NCBI RefSeq assembly: GCF_023184515.1
Contig: NZ_JAAHBP010000003.1
Coordinates: 930,001 to 994,000 of the forward strand
Direction: 5' to 3'
DNA length: 64,000 nucleotides
Source: Streptomyces sp. D2-8
Lineage (GTDB): Bacteria; Actinomycetota; Actinomycetes; Streptomycetales; Streptomycetaceae
Shown: positions 52,798-63,976 of the stretch, piece after piece
Layout: each line of letters begins with the position of its first letter
Numbering within the stretch: the first letter of the stretch is position 1
Made by a program: the position numbers and the translations under genes
Notes under the pieces: model-generated
What the model was told of the DNA's origin: nothing
The model's input: only the letters and a program-made list of their open reading frames with translations
Databases searched by the model: none

Positions 52798-53661
52798 ATG
52801 GACTACGACTCCGTCGCCGACGAGCTGTACGCCCTGCGCCCGGAGGAGTTCACCGCCGCCCGCGCCTCCGCCGTGGCCTCCGCCCGCACCGCCGGCGACC
52901 GGGAGCTCGCCGAGCGGATCCGTACGTTGCGCAAGCCCAGCCTCGCCGCCTGGGTCAGCAATCTGCTGGTCCGCAGCAGTCCGGGAGAGGTCGCGCCCCT
53001 GCTGCGCCTGGGGGAGGGGCTGCGGCAGGCCCACCAGGACCTGGACGGCACGCAGCTGCGCGAACTGAGCCGCCGGCAGCACGCGCTGATCCGCGCTCTG
53101 TCCCTGCAAGCCCGGCAGCTCGCGAAGGAGGCCGGACATCCGATCGGCGAGAGCGTGCAGCGCGAGGTCGAGAACACCCTGCACGCCGTCCTGGCCGACC
53201 CCGAGGCCGCCCGGGTCTGGGCGGGCGGCCGCCTGGCCAAGCCGCTGAGCGCGGCCGTCGGCTTCCCCGCCGCCGAGGGCGCCCGGGCGCAGCGCCCCGC
53301 CCCGGCCCCCGCCCCCTCACGTCCGGGCAAGAAGCCGAGCGGGCAGCAGAAACGCCGGCTGGCCCAGGCCCGAAAGGACGCCGAAGCCGCCGAGCGCGAG
53401 CTGCGGAAGCTGCAGGACGAGGCGGCCGCCGCGGGCCAGGAGGCAGCCGAGGCGAAACAGCAGGTGGACGGCCTCCAGCGGCGCGTGGAGGAGCTCACCG
53501 GGGAACTGGAAAGCGCCAGGAACGAACACCAGCAGGCCCGCTTCGCCGAACGGACGGCCCGGGAACGGGCGCGCACGGCCGACCGCCGGGTCCGCGAGGC
53601 CGGCCGCAAGGCCGCGACGGCCGCCGCCCAGCTCGAACGCCTGGCCTCGCCGGACGTGTGA
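52798..53661 (+). CDS. Hypothetical coiled-coil protein
   Basis: 287 residues. The N-terminal half is helical (ELYALRPEEFTAARASAVASARTAGDRELAERIRTLRKPSLAAWVSNLLVR). An Ala/Pro linker follows, then about 100 residues of Glu/Arg/Ala coiled coil (QKRRLAQARKDAEAAERELRKLQDEAAAAGQEAAEAK). No enzyme motif or signal. ATG 52798 has GAAAGGGG close upstream (a GTG two codons earlier is possible). A family of this type is common in Streptomyces; its function is unknown. Confidence 0.75.
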   Translation: MDYDSVADELYALRPEEFTAARASAVASARTAGDRELAERIRTLRKPSLAAWVSNLLVRSSPGEVAPLLRLGEGLRQAHQDLDGTQLRELSRRQHALIRALSLQARQLAKEAGHPIGESVQREVENTLHAVLADPEAARVWAGGRLAKPLSAAVGFPAAEGARAQRPAPAPAPSRPGKKPSGQQKRRLAQARKDAEAAERELRKLQDEAAAAGQEAAEAKQQVDGLQRRVEELTGELESARNEHQQARFAERTARERARTADRRVREAGRKAATAAAQLERLASPDV

Positions 53662-53787
53662 TCGCCGGACCGGCCCGGCGCTGCGCGGCGCCCGGTGCCC
53701 CTCGAGGCGCGATCATGGCGACTGTGATTGAGCTCACATCCCTCAAGTGCGCCGCCCCGCAAGGCCTCACGCGCACGACACCAAAAT

Positions 53788-53798
53788 TGAACCGTTCA
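53788..53798. promoter_or_regulatory. Putative Fur-type operator upstream of furA
   Basis: TGAACCGTTCA is a perfect interrupted palindrome in an AT-rich patch (TTCATTTTCTTGAATCATTC) 42 bases before the furA start. In Streptomyces FurA binds such AT-rich sites in front of its own furA-catalase-peroxidase operon. Confidence 0.5.
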
Positions 53799-53839
53799 TT
53801 TTCTTGAATCATTCGTGTTTGTGTGGCTAGGTTGGCCGC

Positions 53840-54275
53840 ATGACCGCATCCGGGAACCCGACCACCGCCGAGGAGCTGCGCGGTGCCGGCCTGAGGGTGA
53901 CGGCCGCCCGCGTCGCGCTGCTCGAGGCCGTTCGGGACGGTGACCACCTCGGCGCCGAGGCGATCGCCTCCGAGGTGCGCGGCCGCGTGGGCCACATCTC
54001 CGTCCAAGCCGTCTACGAGGGGCTGCACGCACTCACCGCGGCGGGACTCATACGCCGCCTCGACCCACCCGGCAGCCCGGCCCTCTATGAGGGGCGGGTC
54101 GGCGACAACCACCACCACCTCGTGTGCCGGTCGTGCGGCGCCGTCGCCGACGTCGACTGCGCGGTCGGCCACGCCCCCTGCCTGACCGCGTCAGACGACC
54201 GTGGCTTCGCCGTCGACGAGGCCGAGGTCATCTACTGGGGCCAGTGCCCCGCCTGCTCCACCGCCCGCAGTTCCT

Positions 54276-54277
<2 letters not shown>
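53840..54277 (+). CDS. furA: Fur-family peroxide/metal-responsive repressor
   Basis: 145 residues. The winged-helix DNA-binding half (about 12-80; GLRVTAARVALLEAVRDGDHLGAEAIASEVRGRVGHISVQAVYEGLHAL) is followed by the dimer/metal half with NHHHLVCRSCGAVADVDC and a second CPAC. The two CxxC pairs would bind structural Zn, and the His run the regulatory metal. It sits 68 bases upstream of katG on the same strand, the furA-cpeB/catC arrangement known in Streptomyces, where it represses the operon until peroxide oxidises it. Confidence 0.92.
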
Positions 54278-56565
<2,288 letters not shown>

Positions 56566-56581
56566 TCACCTCCGCATGACA

Positions 56582-56611
56582 GGACGCCCGGGCCGGCAGG
56601 CCCGGGCGTCC
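56582..56611 (+). terminator. Hairpin after katG
   Basis: 13-bp perfect GC stem with GGCA loop, 16 bases after the stop; no T-tract. Confidence 0.75.
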
Positions 56612-56729
56612 CGCTGGTTGACTGAGGGATCGTCAAAGGGCGTTCAAGGTAAGAACATCACTTGCCCAACTCTCACCATGAAACGGTAAGAACCGCGGCT
56701 GGGGGCGCATTCGGGCATACGTTCTGGAC

Positions 56730-57515
56730 GTGAACTCACCTGCCACCGCCCACAGAGGCACCGGCCCTGAACCGCACCCCGTTGCCGGTCCACGGCCGAC
56801 CACCGGCGGCACCGTCCGCCGCACCCTTCTGCGCACCGCGCTGACCGGGGCAGCAGCCCTGGGCGCCGGCCTCGGCGCCACGCGCCCGGCCACCGCCGCC
56901 CCCACGGCCCCCGGCCCCGCAGCACCGCGACCCGGCACCCCGGACGAGGCCCTGAGGGAGCTGGCAGCGGGCAACCGCCGCTGGCGCGCCTTCCGGGAAC
57001 GCCATCCGCACGAAAACCCCGCGACACGGCGCGAGTTGGCCACCGGCCAGCATCCCTTCGCGGTCGTGCTCGGCTGCATCGACTCGCGCGTTCCGCCGGA
57101 ACTGGTCTTCGACCAAGGCCTGGGGGACCTGATGACCGTGCGCACCGCCGGTGAGGTCCTGGACGAGGCCGTGCTCGGCAGCGTCGCCTACGGCGTCCTG
57201 GAGCTCGGCATACCGCTGATCGTCGTCCTCGGCCACCAGTCGTGCGGCGCGGTGCGTGCCGCCGTGGCGGCGGAGCAGTCCGGGGAGCGCCTGCCCGCCC
57301 ACATGCAGTACCTCGTCGACCAGATAGGCCCGGCCATAGACCACGGCCAGGAAGGGGACGCCCGGATCGACGCGACCGTGAGCGCCAACGTCCGGCTCGT
57401 GCGCTCCCGGCTGGCCGCGGAACCCGAACTCGCCGCCAGGATCGGCACCGGCAAGCTGGCGATCGTCGGCGCCCGCTACGAACTGACGACCCAGGCCGTC
57501 CACCGCCTCGCCTGA
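56730..57515 (+). CDS. Beta-class carbonic anhydrase with Tat-like signal
   Basis: 261 residues. The first 55 or so are a secretion signal with RRTLLRTALTGAAALGAGLGA and a Pro/Ala tail. The beta-carbonic-anhydrase fold follows with VVLGCIDSRVPPELVFD (first Zn-Cys and Asp-Arg dyad), VRTAGE and VVLGHQSCGAVRAA (Zn His and Cys). All Zn ligands are present. A twin-arginine signal would export the folded, metal-loaded enzyme. GTG 56730 is assumed as start; the ribosome site is weak. A hairpin follows. Confidence 0.88.
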   Translation: MNSPATAHRGTGPEPHPVAGPRPTTGGTVRRTLLRTALTGAAALGAGLGATRPATAAPTAPGPAAPRPGTPDEALRELAAGNRRWRAFRERHPHENPATRRELATGQHPFAVVLGCIDSRVPPELVFDQGLGDLMTVRTAGEVLDEAVLGSVAYGVLELGIPLIVVLGHQSCGAVRAAVAAEQSGERLPAHMQYLVDQIGPAIDHGQEGDARIDATVSANVRLVRSRLAAEPELAARIGTGKLAIVGARYELTTQAVHRLA

Positions 57516-57523
57516 GAGCCGCC

Positions 57524-57556
57524 GCCCGGTCCGCTGCACGCGGCAGCGGACCGGGC
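57524..57556. terminator. Bidirectional hairpin between carbonic anhydrase and six-hairpin gene
   Basis: 14-bp stem with ACGCG loop, 8 bases after the carbonic anhydrase stop and 8 bases before the end of the convergent gene. Confidence 0.75.
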
Positions 57557-57563
57557 CGCTCCG

Positions 57564-58955
57564 TCAGACCCGCAGCGGGTTGTACCGCGCCGCCGCCATC
57601 AGGTACCAGGCGGTCGCCCCCGTGTGCCGGTACGGGTAGTAGCCGAAGCCGAATCCCGTATCCAGGGGACTGCTCGCGGACACCACCCCGCAGCGCTCGG
57701 GCAGCGCCTTCCCGCCGATGGTCTGACCGTCGCCCAGCAGGTCCTGTGCCTTCTCGGTGGAAGCGATCAGACGTCGGGCGCGCGCCTCGTCGCCCCGCGC
57801 CCCCCGGTCGCGCAGGGCGAGCGCGAGGTGAGCCGTTCCCTCGAACCACACGCCGTTGCGGTCGGGTTTGGGCTGGCCGGTCGCGATCGGGGCCTCCTCG
57901 TTCGCGAGGAGGCTCGCCGAACTGAAGGTGACCCCCTCGTACGACTGTCCCGCGGGCACGGTGCTGTTGACGCGGCCGGAGTGGTCCAGGACGCCCAGCT
58001 CGGCCGCGGCCCAGTCCAGCGAACGGGCGTAGCGGCGGGAGCCGAGCGCGAGGTGCGTCCAGGTCTGGGTGTCCTCCGGGACGGGGGACTCGTTGACCGT
58101 CACACCGTCGTTGGTGCCGGTGTAGAAGAAGCCCCCGGACGGCTCCCACATCCGCTTCACGAACGCCTCGGCCCGGGCTTGCCGCTCCCGCCACACCCGG
58201 TCGCCGGTGAGCAGGGCGATCCGGCCGAAGAGGCAGACCAGATCGGTGTTGTGCTCGGTCGAGGTGAACGGCAGCTTCTGATTCGCCCCGTCGACCCCGA
58301 ACTTGTAGCCGCCCAGGGGCTCGTCGGTCCGGCCGGTCCGCTCGATCCACTCGCCGATCCGCACGGCACCGTCGAGGAAGCGGCGCGCCCCGGTGCGGCG
58401 GGCCAGGGCGCTCAGCGCGATACCCGCCCAGGCCATGTCTCCCACGGCCGTGCCGGTGAAGCCGAACTGCGTCCCGACGTTGGCGGTGCCGTCCGCCCGT
58501 ACGAAGCCGTCGGGCTGGAGCGAGCCGTCGTAGAAGGTGTACGGCCCGACGTTGTAGGCCTGCCGGAGCCTGCCGTCGTCGTACACCGGGTCGTGGCCCT
58601 GGGCGTGGAGCAGCGCGTCGCCCAGCGTCTTGGCCCTGGTCAGCCCGGCCGGGGTGCGGGCCGCGAGGTGGGCCAGGACCGCGAGGGCGTTGTCGTAGGT
58701 GAACGCGGTGCTGAACAGGCCGGCCTGGTCGGTGTAGCTCTGCGCCAGACGGATGCCGCCGTGGTCGGGGTAGGCGTCCATGGCGGCGGCGAGAAAGGCG
58801 AGTCCCCGGGCCGGGGCCGATGCGGGGCGCGCACCGGCGGACCCGGCCGCGAAGGCCTGCCCCGGCCCGACGGCGGTGAGACCCGCGGCGCCGATGCCGA
58901 GTCCGGCACCGATGAGCGAACGCCGGCTGAACGCCGGGCCTTGTCTGCCAGTCAT
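57564..58955 (-). CDS. Tat-secreted six-hairpin glycosidase-like protein
   Basis: 463 residues. The signal is FSRRSLIGAGLGIGAAGLTAVG (Tat RR motif). The mature part is an (alpha/alpha)6-type helical toroid: AFTYDNALAVLAHLA, PYTFYDGSLQPDGFVRAD, GDMAWAGIALSALA, TSTEHNTDLVCLFGRIAL and GGFFYTGTN, all typical of six-hairpin glycosidase folds. I cannot place it in a numbered family; a lyase product hydrolase (GH88/GH105-like) or another polysaccharide hydrolase is possible. A perfect LacI-type palindrome lies 10 bases before its start, supporting sugar-responsive control. ATG 58955 follows AAGGGAG. Confidence 0.7.
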   Translation of the reverse strand: MTGRQGPAFSRRSLIGAGLGIGAAGLTAVGPGQAFAAGSAGARPASAPARGLAFLAAAMDAYPDHGGIRLAQSYTDQAGLFSTAFTYDNALAVLAHLAARTPAGLTRAKTLGDALLHAQGHDPVYDDGRLRQAYNVGPYTFYDGSLQPDGFVRADGTANVGTQFGFTGTAVGDMAWAGIALSALARRTGARRFLDGAVRIGEWIERTGRTDEPLGGYKFGVDGANQKLPFTSTEHNTDLVCLFGRIALLTGDRVWRERQARAEAFVKRMWEPSGGFFYTGTNDGVTVNESPVPEDTQTWTHLALGSRRYARSLDWAAAELGVLDHSGRVNSTVPAGQSYEGVTFSSASLLANEEAPIATGQPKPDRNGVWFEGTAHLALALRDRGARGDEARARRLIASTEKAQDLLGDGQTIGGKALPERCGVVSASSPLDTGFGFGYYPYRHTGATAWYLMAAARYNPLRV

Positions 58956-58964
58956 GGATCTCCC

Positions 58965-58980
58965 TTGAGAGCGCTCTCAA
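58965..58980. promoter_or_regulatory. Perfect LacI-type operator before six-hairpin gene
   Basis: TTGAGAGCGCTCTCAA is a fully symmetric 16-bp palindrome with central CG, the class recognised by LacI/GalR regulators. It ends 10 bases before the start codon. Confidence 0.7.
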
Positions 58981-59070
58981 CAGTGCGCGCTCATTGTGCT
59001 GGCGCTCCGGGGCCGGGTCAACGCTCTGTTCGGAAGGGAGAATTGCGCAGGAGGGCGGCCGGGGAGTGGA

Positions 59071-60789
59071 TCACTCGCAGACGATCTCGTCACGCGGCGT
59101 GTAGTGCGTGCGGTACGGCTCCCGCTTCACTTCCCGGCCGTCGTTGTAGAAGACCCGCTCCACGGTGACGTCGAACCCCTCAAGCGGTGTCTGCGGCACG
59201 CACTCCTTGTCGTCGCTCACCTTCTTCTCCGGCTTCTTCACCTCGGTGCGCGGGCCCGTGACCGACTTGATCTCGTCGTACTCGCGGGTGCCGAGGAAGG
59301 AGACGGTGACGGAGGTGTCCGTGGACTCGGCCTGGATGTAGACGGCCTTGCCGGAGTCGTTGGTGAACCGCAGATCCAGGCTGCCCCAGGCGACCGTCGC
59401 CTCGCGGCCCTCCGGGTAGCGCTCGATGTAGAACGAGTGCGCTCCGTGCTCCACGGGCTTGACCCCGGCGAAGAACAGCGCGTTGTACACGGTCGTCGCC
59501 ACGGACGAGACGCCACCGCCGGCCGCCTTCGTGAACTTGTCGTCGAGGATGATGATGCCGTCCATGAAGCCGTTGGCCTCGGTGCGCTCACCGACGGTCC
59601 GGTTGAAGCTCCAGGTCTCCTCCGGCATGACGACGGAGCCGTTGATGAGTTCCACCGCCCGGCCGATGTTCTTCGTGCGGTACTCGGCCGGTTCGAAGTT
59701 GACGGTGAAGGAGGACATCTTCTCCGTCAGCCCCAGCTCCGCGGCGTTCTCGCGGGTCACCTCCGGCTGGGTCCGGTGCACCTCCACCTCGCCGCCGCGG
59801 TCGGCGCCCGACTTGGTGAGCAGCGGCAGCACGGCCTTGCCCAGTGCCTTGTCGGTGACCGACTGGCCGATCGTGGCGTCCTCGGCCACCACGGCCTTGT
59901 CGCCCTCCGGCCGCAGCTTCGCGTTCTCGGCGGTCGTGGTGATGTCGTCCAGCGGGCCGGCCACGGCCGGCTCGGTGCGCAGGCCCTTCGCGTCGAGCTC
60001 GGGTCTCAGTTCGCCGCTGCCGTCGGGCCGCATGGTCAGATGCTCGCCCAGCGCGTCCTGGCCGACCGTGAACCGCTTGCCGGCCGCGGTGAGCGTGACG
60101 GGGCCCGACATGGCCGGTTCCGCGAAGGTGCGCACCGCCCGCTGCACCTCGTCGGCCGTGACCTTCGGTCGCGTCTCGCGGGTGGGCAGGGGAGTGGCCG
60201 TGCCGGTGTCACCCCGCAGGAAGGAGTCGCGCAGGGGCCGGACCGCGCCGTTCACGTCCAGCGCGTGTCCCGTCCGCGGTGCGACGGCCTTCACCCGCCC
60301 GTCGTCGAAGGTGACGGCGCCGTCCCTGACCTTCTGGTCGAGCCCCGTCGCCAGCTGCCCGAGGGCCGCCCGGGCCTTGCCCTCGTCGAGGCTCACGACC
60401 GGCTCGATGGCGCCGCCCGAGCGGAAGAGCCCGCCGAACACGCTGAACGGATCGACGCCGGTGCGCGCCGCCCGGTCGACGGTCTCCTGGACGTCGTAGG
60501 AGAGACCAGCGCGCCGCGGATCGACCCTGCCCGTGCGGTCACCGACCGTCACGGGAATCTCCCGGGCGCCGGCGGCGCCGAGCTCCCGTTCCAGCTTCCG
60601 CACCGCCTCCGCGCGGCTCAGCCCCCCGATCTCCACCCCGTGCACGGTCGTGCCGGAGTCGATCTGGCCGCCGGTGAGGAGCAGCCCGTCGAGATACAGG
60701 CCGCCGACCCCGACGGCCAGCGCGCCGCCGGCCAGGGCGACGGGCGGGAGGGAGGTGACGCGTGGGACGGAGGCTATACGGGGGCGCAT
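59071..60789 (-). CDS. VanW-family / peptidoglycan-binding-like membrane-anchored protein
   Basis: 572 residues. A membrane anchor (VTSLPPVALAGGALAVGVGGLYL) is followed by peptidoglycan-binding-like repeats of the YoaR type (VHGVEIGGLSRAEAVRKLERELG, then VTVGDRTGRVDPRRAGLSYDVQETV and further units). The VanW domain is at about 365-500 (FEPAEYRTKNIGRAVELINGSVVMPEETWSFN, then AAGGGVSSVATTVYNALFFAG). ATG 60789 has CAGGAG upstream. VanW proteins occur with vancomycin-resistance and cell-wall genes but have no assigned activity. Confidence 0.85.
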   Translation of the reverse strand: MRPRIASVPRVTSLPPVALAGGALAVGVGGLYLDGLLLTGGQIDSGTTVHGVEIGGLSRAEAVRKLERELGAAGAREIPVTVGDRTGRVDPRRAGLSYDVQETVDRAARTGVDPFSVFGGLFRSGGAIEPVVSLDEGKARAALGQLATGLDQKVRDGAVTFDDGRVKAVAPRTGHALDVNGAVRPLRDSFLRGDTGTATPLPTRETRPKVTADEVQRAVRTFAEPAMSGPVTLTAAGKRFTVGQDALGEHLTMRPDGSGELRPELDAKGLRTEPAVAGPLDDITTTAENAKLRPEGDKAVVAEDATIGQSVTDKALGKAVLPLLTKSGADRGGEVEVHRTQPEVTRENAAELGLTEKMSSFTVNFEPAEYRTKNIGRAVELINGSVVMPEETWSFNRTVGERTEANGFMDGIIILDDKFTKAAGGGVSSVATTVYNALFFAGVKPVEHGAHSFYIERYPEGREATVAWGSLDLRFTNDSGKAVYIQAESTDTSVTVSFLGTREYDEIKSVTGPRTEVKKPEKKVSDDKECVPQTPLEGFDVTVERVFYNDGREVKREPYRTHYTPRDEIVCE

Positions 60790-61006
60790 GGGTCTCCTGA
60801 AGATCGATACGCGGGTGCACCCGATGACGCGACGAGGCGCGGGCAAACGCATCAAGCTATCCATACATCGGGGGCGAAACGGTATGGCCCAGACCACTTA
60901 TGTCCGAGATCATTCCGGAATCGGCCGGACCGGACCGGCCGCCGGGCACGGCCACAGAGTGGTAACGACGAACAACGAACGGGCCGTTGACGCGGTCTAG
61001 GCCACC

Positions 61007-62269
61007 ATGAAGATCTCTTTCCTCATTCACAACGCCTACGGAATCGGAGGCACGATCACCACCACGTACAACCTGGCCGGGGCCCTGGCCGAGCGGCACG
61101 ACGTGGAGATCGTCTCCGCTTTACGCCACCGTGAGCACCCCAATCTCGTCCTGGATCCACGCGTGCGGCTGCGGGCGCTGGTGGACCTGCGCAAGGAGGC
61201 GGACCATCCGCTGCACCAGAGACCGGCGAAGGTGTTCCCACCCGCCGAGTACCGCCACCACCAGTACAGCGAGCTGACCGACCAGCGCATCGGCGAGTGC
61301 CTCGCAGCGCTCGACGCCGACGTCGTCATCGGCACCCGCCCGGGCCTCAACGTGCACATCGCCCGCCAGGCGCCGCAGCGCGTCCTGCGCGTCGGCCAGG
61401 AGCACCTCACGCTCGACAACCACTCGCCGCGACTGCGCACCGCCCTGCGCCGCGCCTATCGCCACCTCGACGTGATCACCACCGTCACGGAAGCGGACGC
61501 CGCCGCCTACCGGCGCAAGATGTGGCTGCCCGGAGTCCATGTGGAGGCCCTCCCGAACAGCGTCCCCGACCCCGCCCTGCCTCCCGCCGACAGCACCGCC
61601 AAAGTGGTGATCGCCGCGGGCCGCCTGGTTCCGGTCAAGCGCTACGACCTCCTCATCGAGGCGTTCGCGCGGGTCGCCGCCGTGCACCCGGACTGGCAGC
61701 TGCGCATCTACGGCAAGGGCGAGGAGCAGCCCAGGCTGCGGGAGCTCATCGAGCGGCTCGGGCTGTGGAACAACGCGTTCCTGATGGGGGCCGCCACTCC
61801 CATGGAGGCCGAATGGGCCAAGGGCTCGATCGGCGCGGCCGCGTCCAACTTCGAGCCCTTCGGCATGACCATCGTCGAGGCGATGCGGTGCGGACTGCCC
61901 GTCGTCAGCACCGACTGTCCCTACGGCCCCGGCGAGATCATCCAGGACGGAACCGACGGCCGGCTGGTGCCGGTCGGGGACCGTGACGCGCTCGCCGCGG
62001 CCCTGCTGGAACTCGTCGGCGACGACGAGCGGCGCCGCCGCATGAGCCGAGCCGCCCTGGACAACGCCCGCCGCTTCGCCCCGGGTCCTGTCGTCGCCCA
62101 GGCCGAACGCCTCCTTGAATCCGCAGCCGCTGCCAGAACCGGCGGCCGTACGGCCACCGCACAGCACCACCGCACCCACAGCGCCCTGGCCGGCCGGGGC
62201 CACGCCGCCCGCGACGCCGCCCATGCGGCTGCCTCCGGCGTACTGCGCTCGATACGGAAGGGACGCTGA
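61007..62269 (+). CDS. GT4-family glycosyltransferase
   Basis: 420 residues. The N-terminal Rossmann domain begins MKISFLIHNAYGIGGTITTTYNLAGALAERHDVEIVS. The C-terminal GT-B half has the donor-binding AAGRLVPVKRYDLLIEAFARVA and the E-x7-E motif in SNFEPFGMTIVEAMRCGLPVVSTDCPYGPGEII. The donor and acceptor are unknown. It ends with a basic tail of about 70 residues. Its stop overlaps the next start (TGATG), so the pair is translated together. Confidence 0.88.
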   Translation: MKISFLIHNAYGIGGTITTTYNLAGALAERHDVEIVSALRHREHPNLVLDPRVRLRALVDLRKEADHPLHQRPAKVFPPAEYRHHQYSELTDQRIGECLAALDADVVIGTRPGLNVHIARQAPQRVLRVGQEHLTLDNHSPRLRTALRRAYRHLDVITTVTEADAAAYRRKMWLPGVHVEALPNSVPDPALPPADSTAKVVIAAGRLVPVKRYDLLIEAFARVAAVHPDWQLRIYGKGEEQPRLRELIERLGLWNNAFLMGAATPMEAEWAKGSIGAAASNFEPFGMTIVEAMRCGLPVVSTDCPYGPGEIIQDGTDGRLVPVGDRDALAAALLELVGDDERRRRMSRAALDNARRFAPGPVVAQAERLLESAAAARTGGRTATAQHHRTHSALAGRGHAARDAAHAAASGVLRSIRKGR

Positions 62270-63126
62270 TGAGCACATCGGAAGGCAAGACGACGAGCAC
62301 GCCGGAGAGTGCGGCCATGAGCCCGCAGCGGGACACCCGCCTGCGCGCCGACTGCGCGATCGACACGGACGGCCGGATCACCTTCCGCCTGTCGGCGACC
62401 CCTGGCGCACACCCCCAGCTGCTCCTTCGGCTGCGGCCCAAGAAGGGCAGGCCCGAGACGACCCGTCACGTCCTCGACCTGGAACCCGCCCGGGCCGACG
62501 GCCACCGGCACGCCGTCCTGGAACCGCATCCGGTCCTCGACGAGGGCCGCTGGGACGTGTACCTGCTGCCGGAACCCGGAGCCGAACGCCGACGGCTGCG
62601 ACCCGGCCTGCGGGACCTGCGCACCCTCGTCGACGGGCACCTGCGCGACCGCCCCTCGCCGGTCACGGTCCGCATCCCCTACGCCACCAAGGACGGCTTC
62701 CTCGCCGTCAGGGCATGGCGGCGCACCGCCCACGCGGAGGCCCGCGCCATCGACGTCACGGACCGGGCCGTGACGGTCACGGCCCGCCTGCACGGTGCCG
62801 AGCTCCGCGAAGACGCCACCGTGCGTCTGCGCCTGCGGGGCACGGACACGGTACGAAGCCTCAGCCCCCGGATCGATGACGACGGCAGGGGCTTGTCCTT
62901 CACCGCCGGCCCCGGGGAGCTGACGGACGACGGTGGGGGAGCGGCCCGGATCTGGGACGTCTTCGTCCGGCCCACCGCCGAGGCGCCGCCGATCAGGGTG
63001 GGCCGGCTGCTCGACGACGTGGCGGACCGCAAGCACGTGTACGTCTACCCGGCGATCGAGGCGGACGGATCGACTCTCCGCCCTTACTACACCGTCGACA
63101 ACGACCTCGCGATAGAGGTGACGTAA
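62269..63126 (+). CDS. Hypothetical protein coupled to GT4 glycosyltransferase
   Basis: 285 residues, predicted mostly beta: RADCAIDTDGRITFRLS, LLLRLRPKKGRPETTRHVLDLEP, EGRWDVYLLPEPG, IPYATKDGFLAVRAWRR and WDVFVRPTAEAPPIRVGRLLDDVADRKHVYVYP. Two like beta-sandwich halves are suggested by WDVYLLP and WDVFVRP. No enzyme motif or signal. It starts within the stop of the glycosyltransferase gene, so it probably acts with it in glycan assembly; this is inference. Confidence 0.65.
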   Translation: MSTSEGKTTSTPESAAMSPQRDTRLRADCAIDTDGRITFRLSATPGAHPQLLLRLRPKKGRPETTRHVLDLEPARADGHRHAVLEPHPVLDEGRWDVYLLPEPGAERRRLRPGLRDLRTLVDGHLRDRPSPVTVRIPYATKDGFLAVRAWRRTAHAEARAIDVTDRAVTVTARLHGAELREDATVRLRLRGTDTVRSLSPRIDDDGRGLSFTAGPGELTDDGGGAARIWDVFVRPTAEAPPIRVGRLLDDVADRKHVYVYPAIEADGSTLRPYYTVDNDLAIEVT

Positions 63127-63316
63127 GACCCATCCGCCGAAATGCCCGAAATGAAAATTCCTGGAGTTCCGGATGGCCGTTTCGGTGATGCACCGCGACT
63201 GCCATGTGTGGATTCTGTGCGAAGCGGAGGCAAAAGCGGTCAGGGGCTCGTTCTCAACAGCCGCAAATCGGAAGGGGACTTGCGGCCATAAGCAAACTCA
63301 AGTACCTAGATGAATC

Positions 63317-63976
63317 ATGAACCTGTTCAACCGTGTTGTGCCGTCCCGCCGGCAGGCACCGCTCCCCCCACAGCGCCCCGCCGGCGCACCGGCATCCTCC
63401 ACTGCCGTGCTGTCGGACCCCAACCTGGCGAATCTCACCGGTGAATGGGTCGTCGACCCCGCGCACAGCAGGATCGGCTTCTCCGTCCGGCATGCCATGG
63501 TGACCACCGTGCGCGGTTGTTTCCTGGAGTACGAAAGCCGGCTCTACTTCGACACGCACGACCCCACACGGTCACGGGCCGACATCACTCTGTTCACCGC
63601 CAGCGTCGACACCGGAGTGGAACAACGCGACGCGCACCTGGTCGGCCGTGACTTCCTCGACGCCGCGACCTATCCGCGTATGCGCTTCACCAGTACGGCG
63701 GTGGAGCAGACGGGCGCCGACCTGTTCAGCATGTCGGGCGAGCTGACCATCAAAGGCGTCTCCCGCCCCGTGGTACTCGACATGACCTACATCGGAAATG
63801 TCACCGACCCCTTCGGCTATGACCGGGTCGGCTTCGACGGCACCACCACCATCAACCGCTCGGACTGGGGCCTGACGTACAACAGCAGGCTCGCCGAGGG
63901 CGGTGCGATGGTGAGCGAGAAGGTGCGTCTGCAGCTGGACATCGCCGCCATCCGCACGCCGCCGTCGGGCGGCTGA
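63317..63976 (+). CDS. YceI-family protein
   Basis: 219 residues. After about 35 Pro/Ala-rich residues without a clear signal, a lipocalin-like YceI barrel follows: GEWVVDPAHSRIGFSVRHAMVTTVRG, ITLFTASVDTGVEQRDAHLVGRDFLDAATYPRMRFTST, GELTIKGVSRPVVLDM and ATINRSDWGL-type TTINRSDWGLTYN. The family binds isoprenoid-like lipids such as polyprenyl quinones. No clear ribosome site precedes ATG 63317. Last gene of the window. Confidence 0.88.
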   Translation: MNLFNRVVPSRRQAPLPPQRPAGAPASSTAVLSDPNLANLTGEWVVDPAHSRIGFSVRHAMVTTVRGCFLEYESRLYFDTHDPTRSRADITLFTASVDTGVEQRDAHLVGRDFLDAATYPRMRFTSTAVEQTGADLFSMSGELTIKGVSRPVVLDMTYIGNVTDPFGYDRVGFDGTTTINRSDWGLTYNSRLAEGGAMVSEKVRLQLDIAAIRTPPSGG

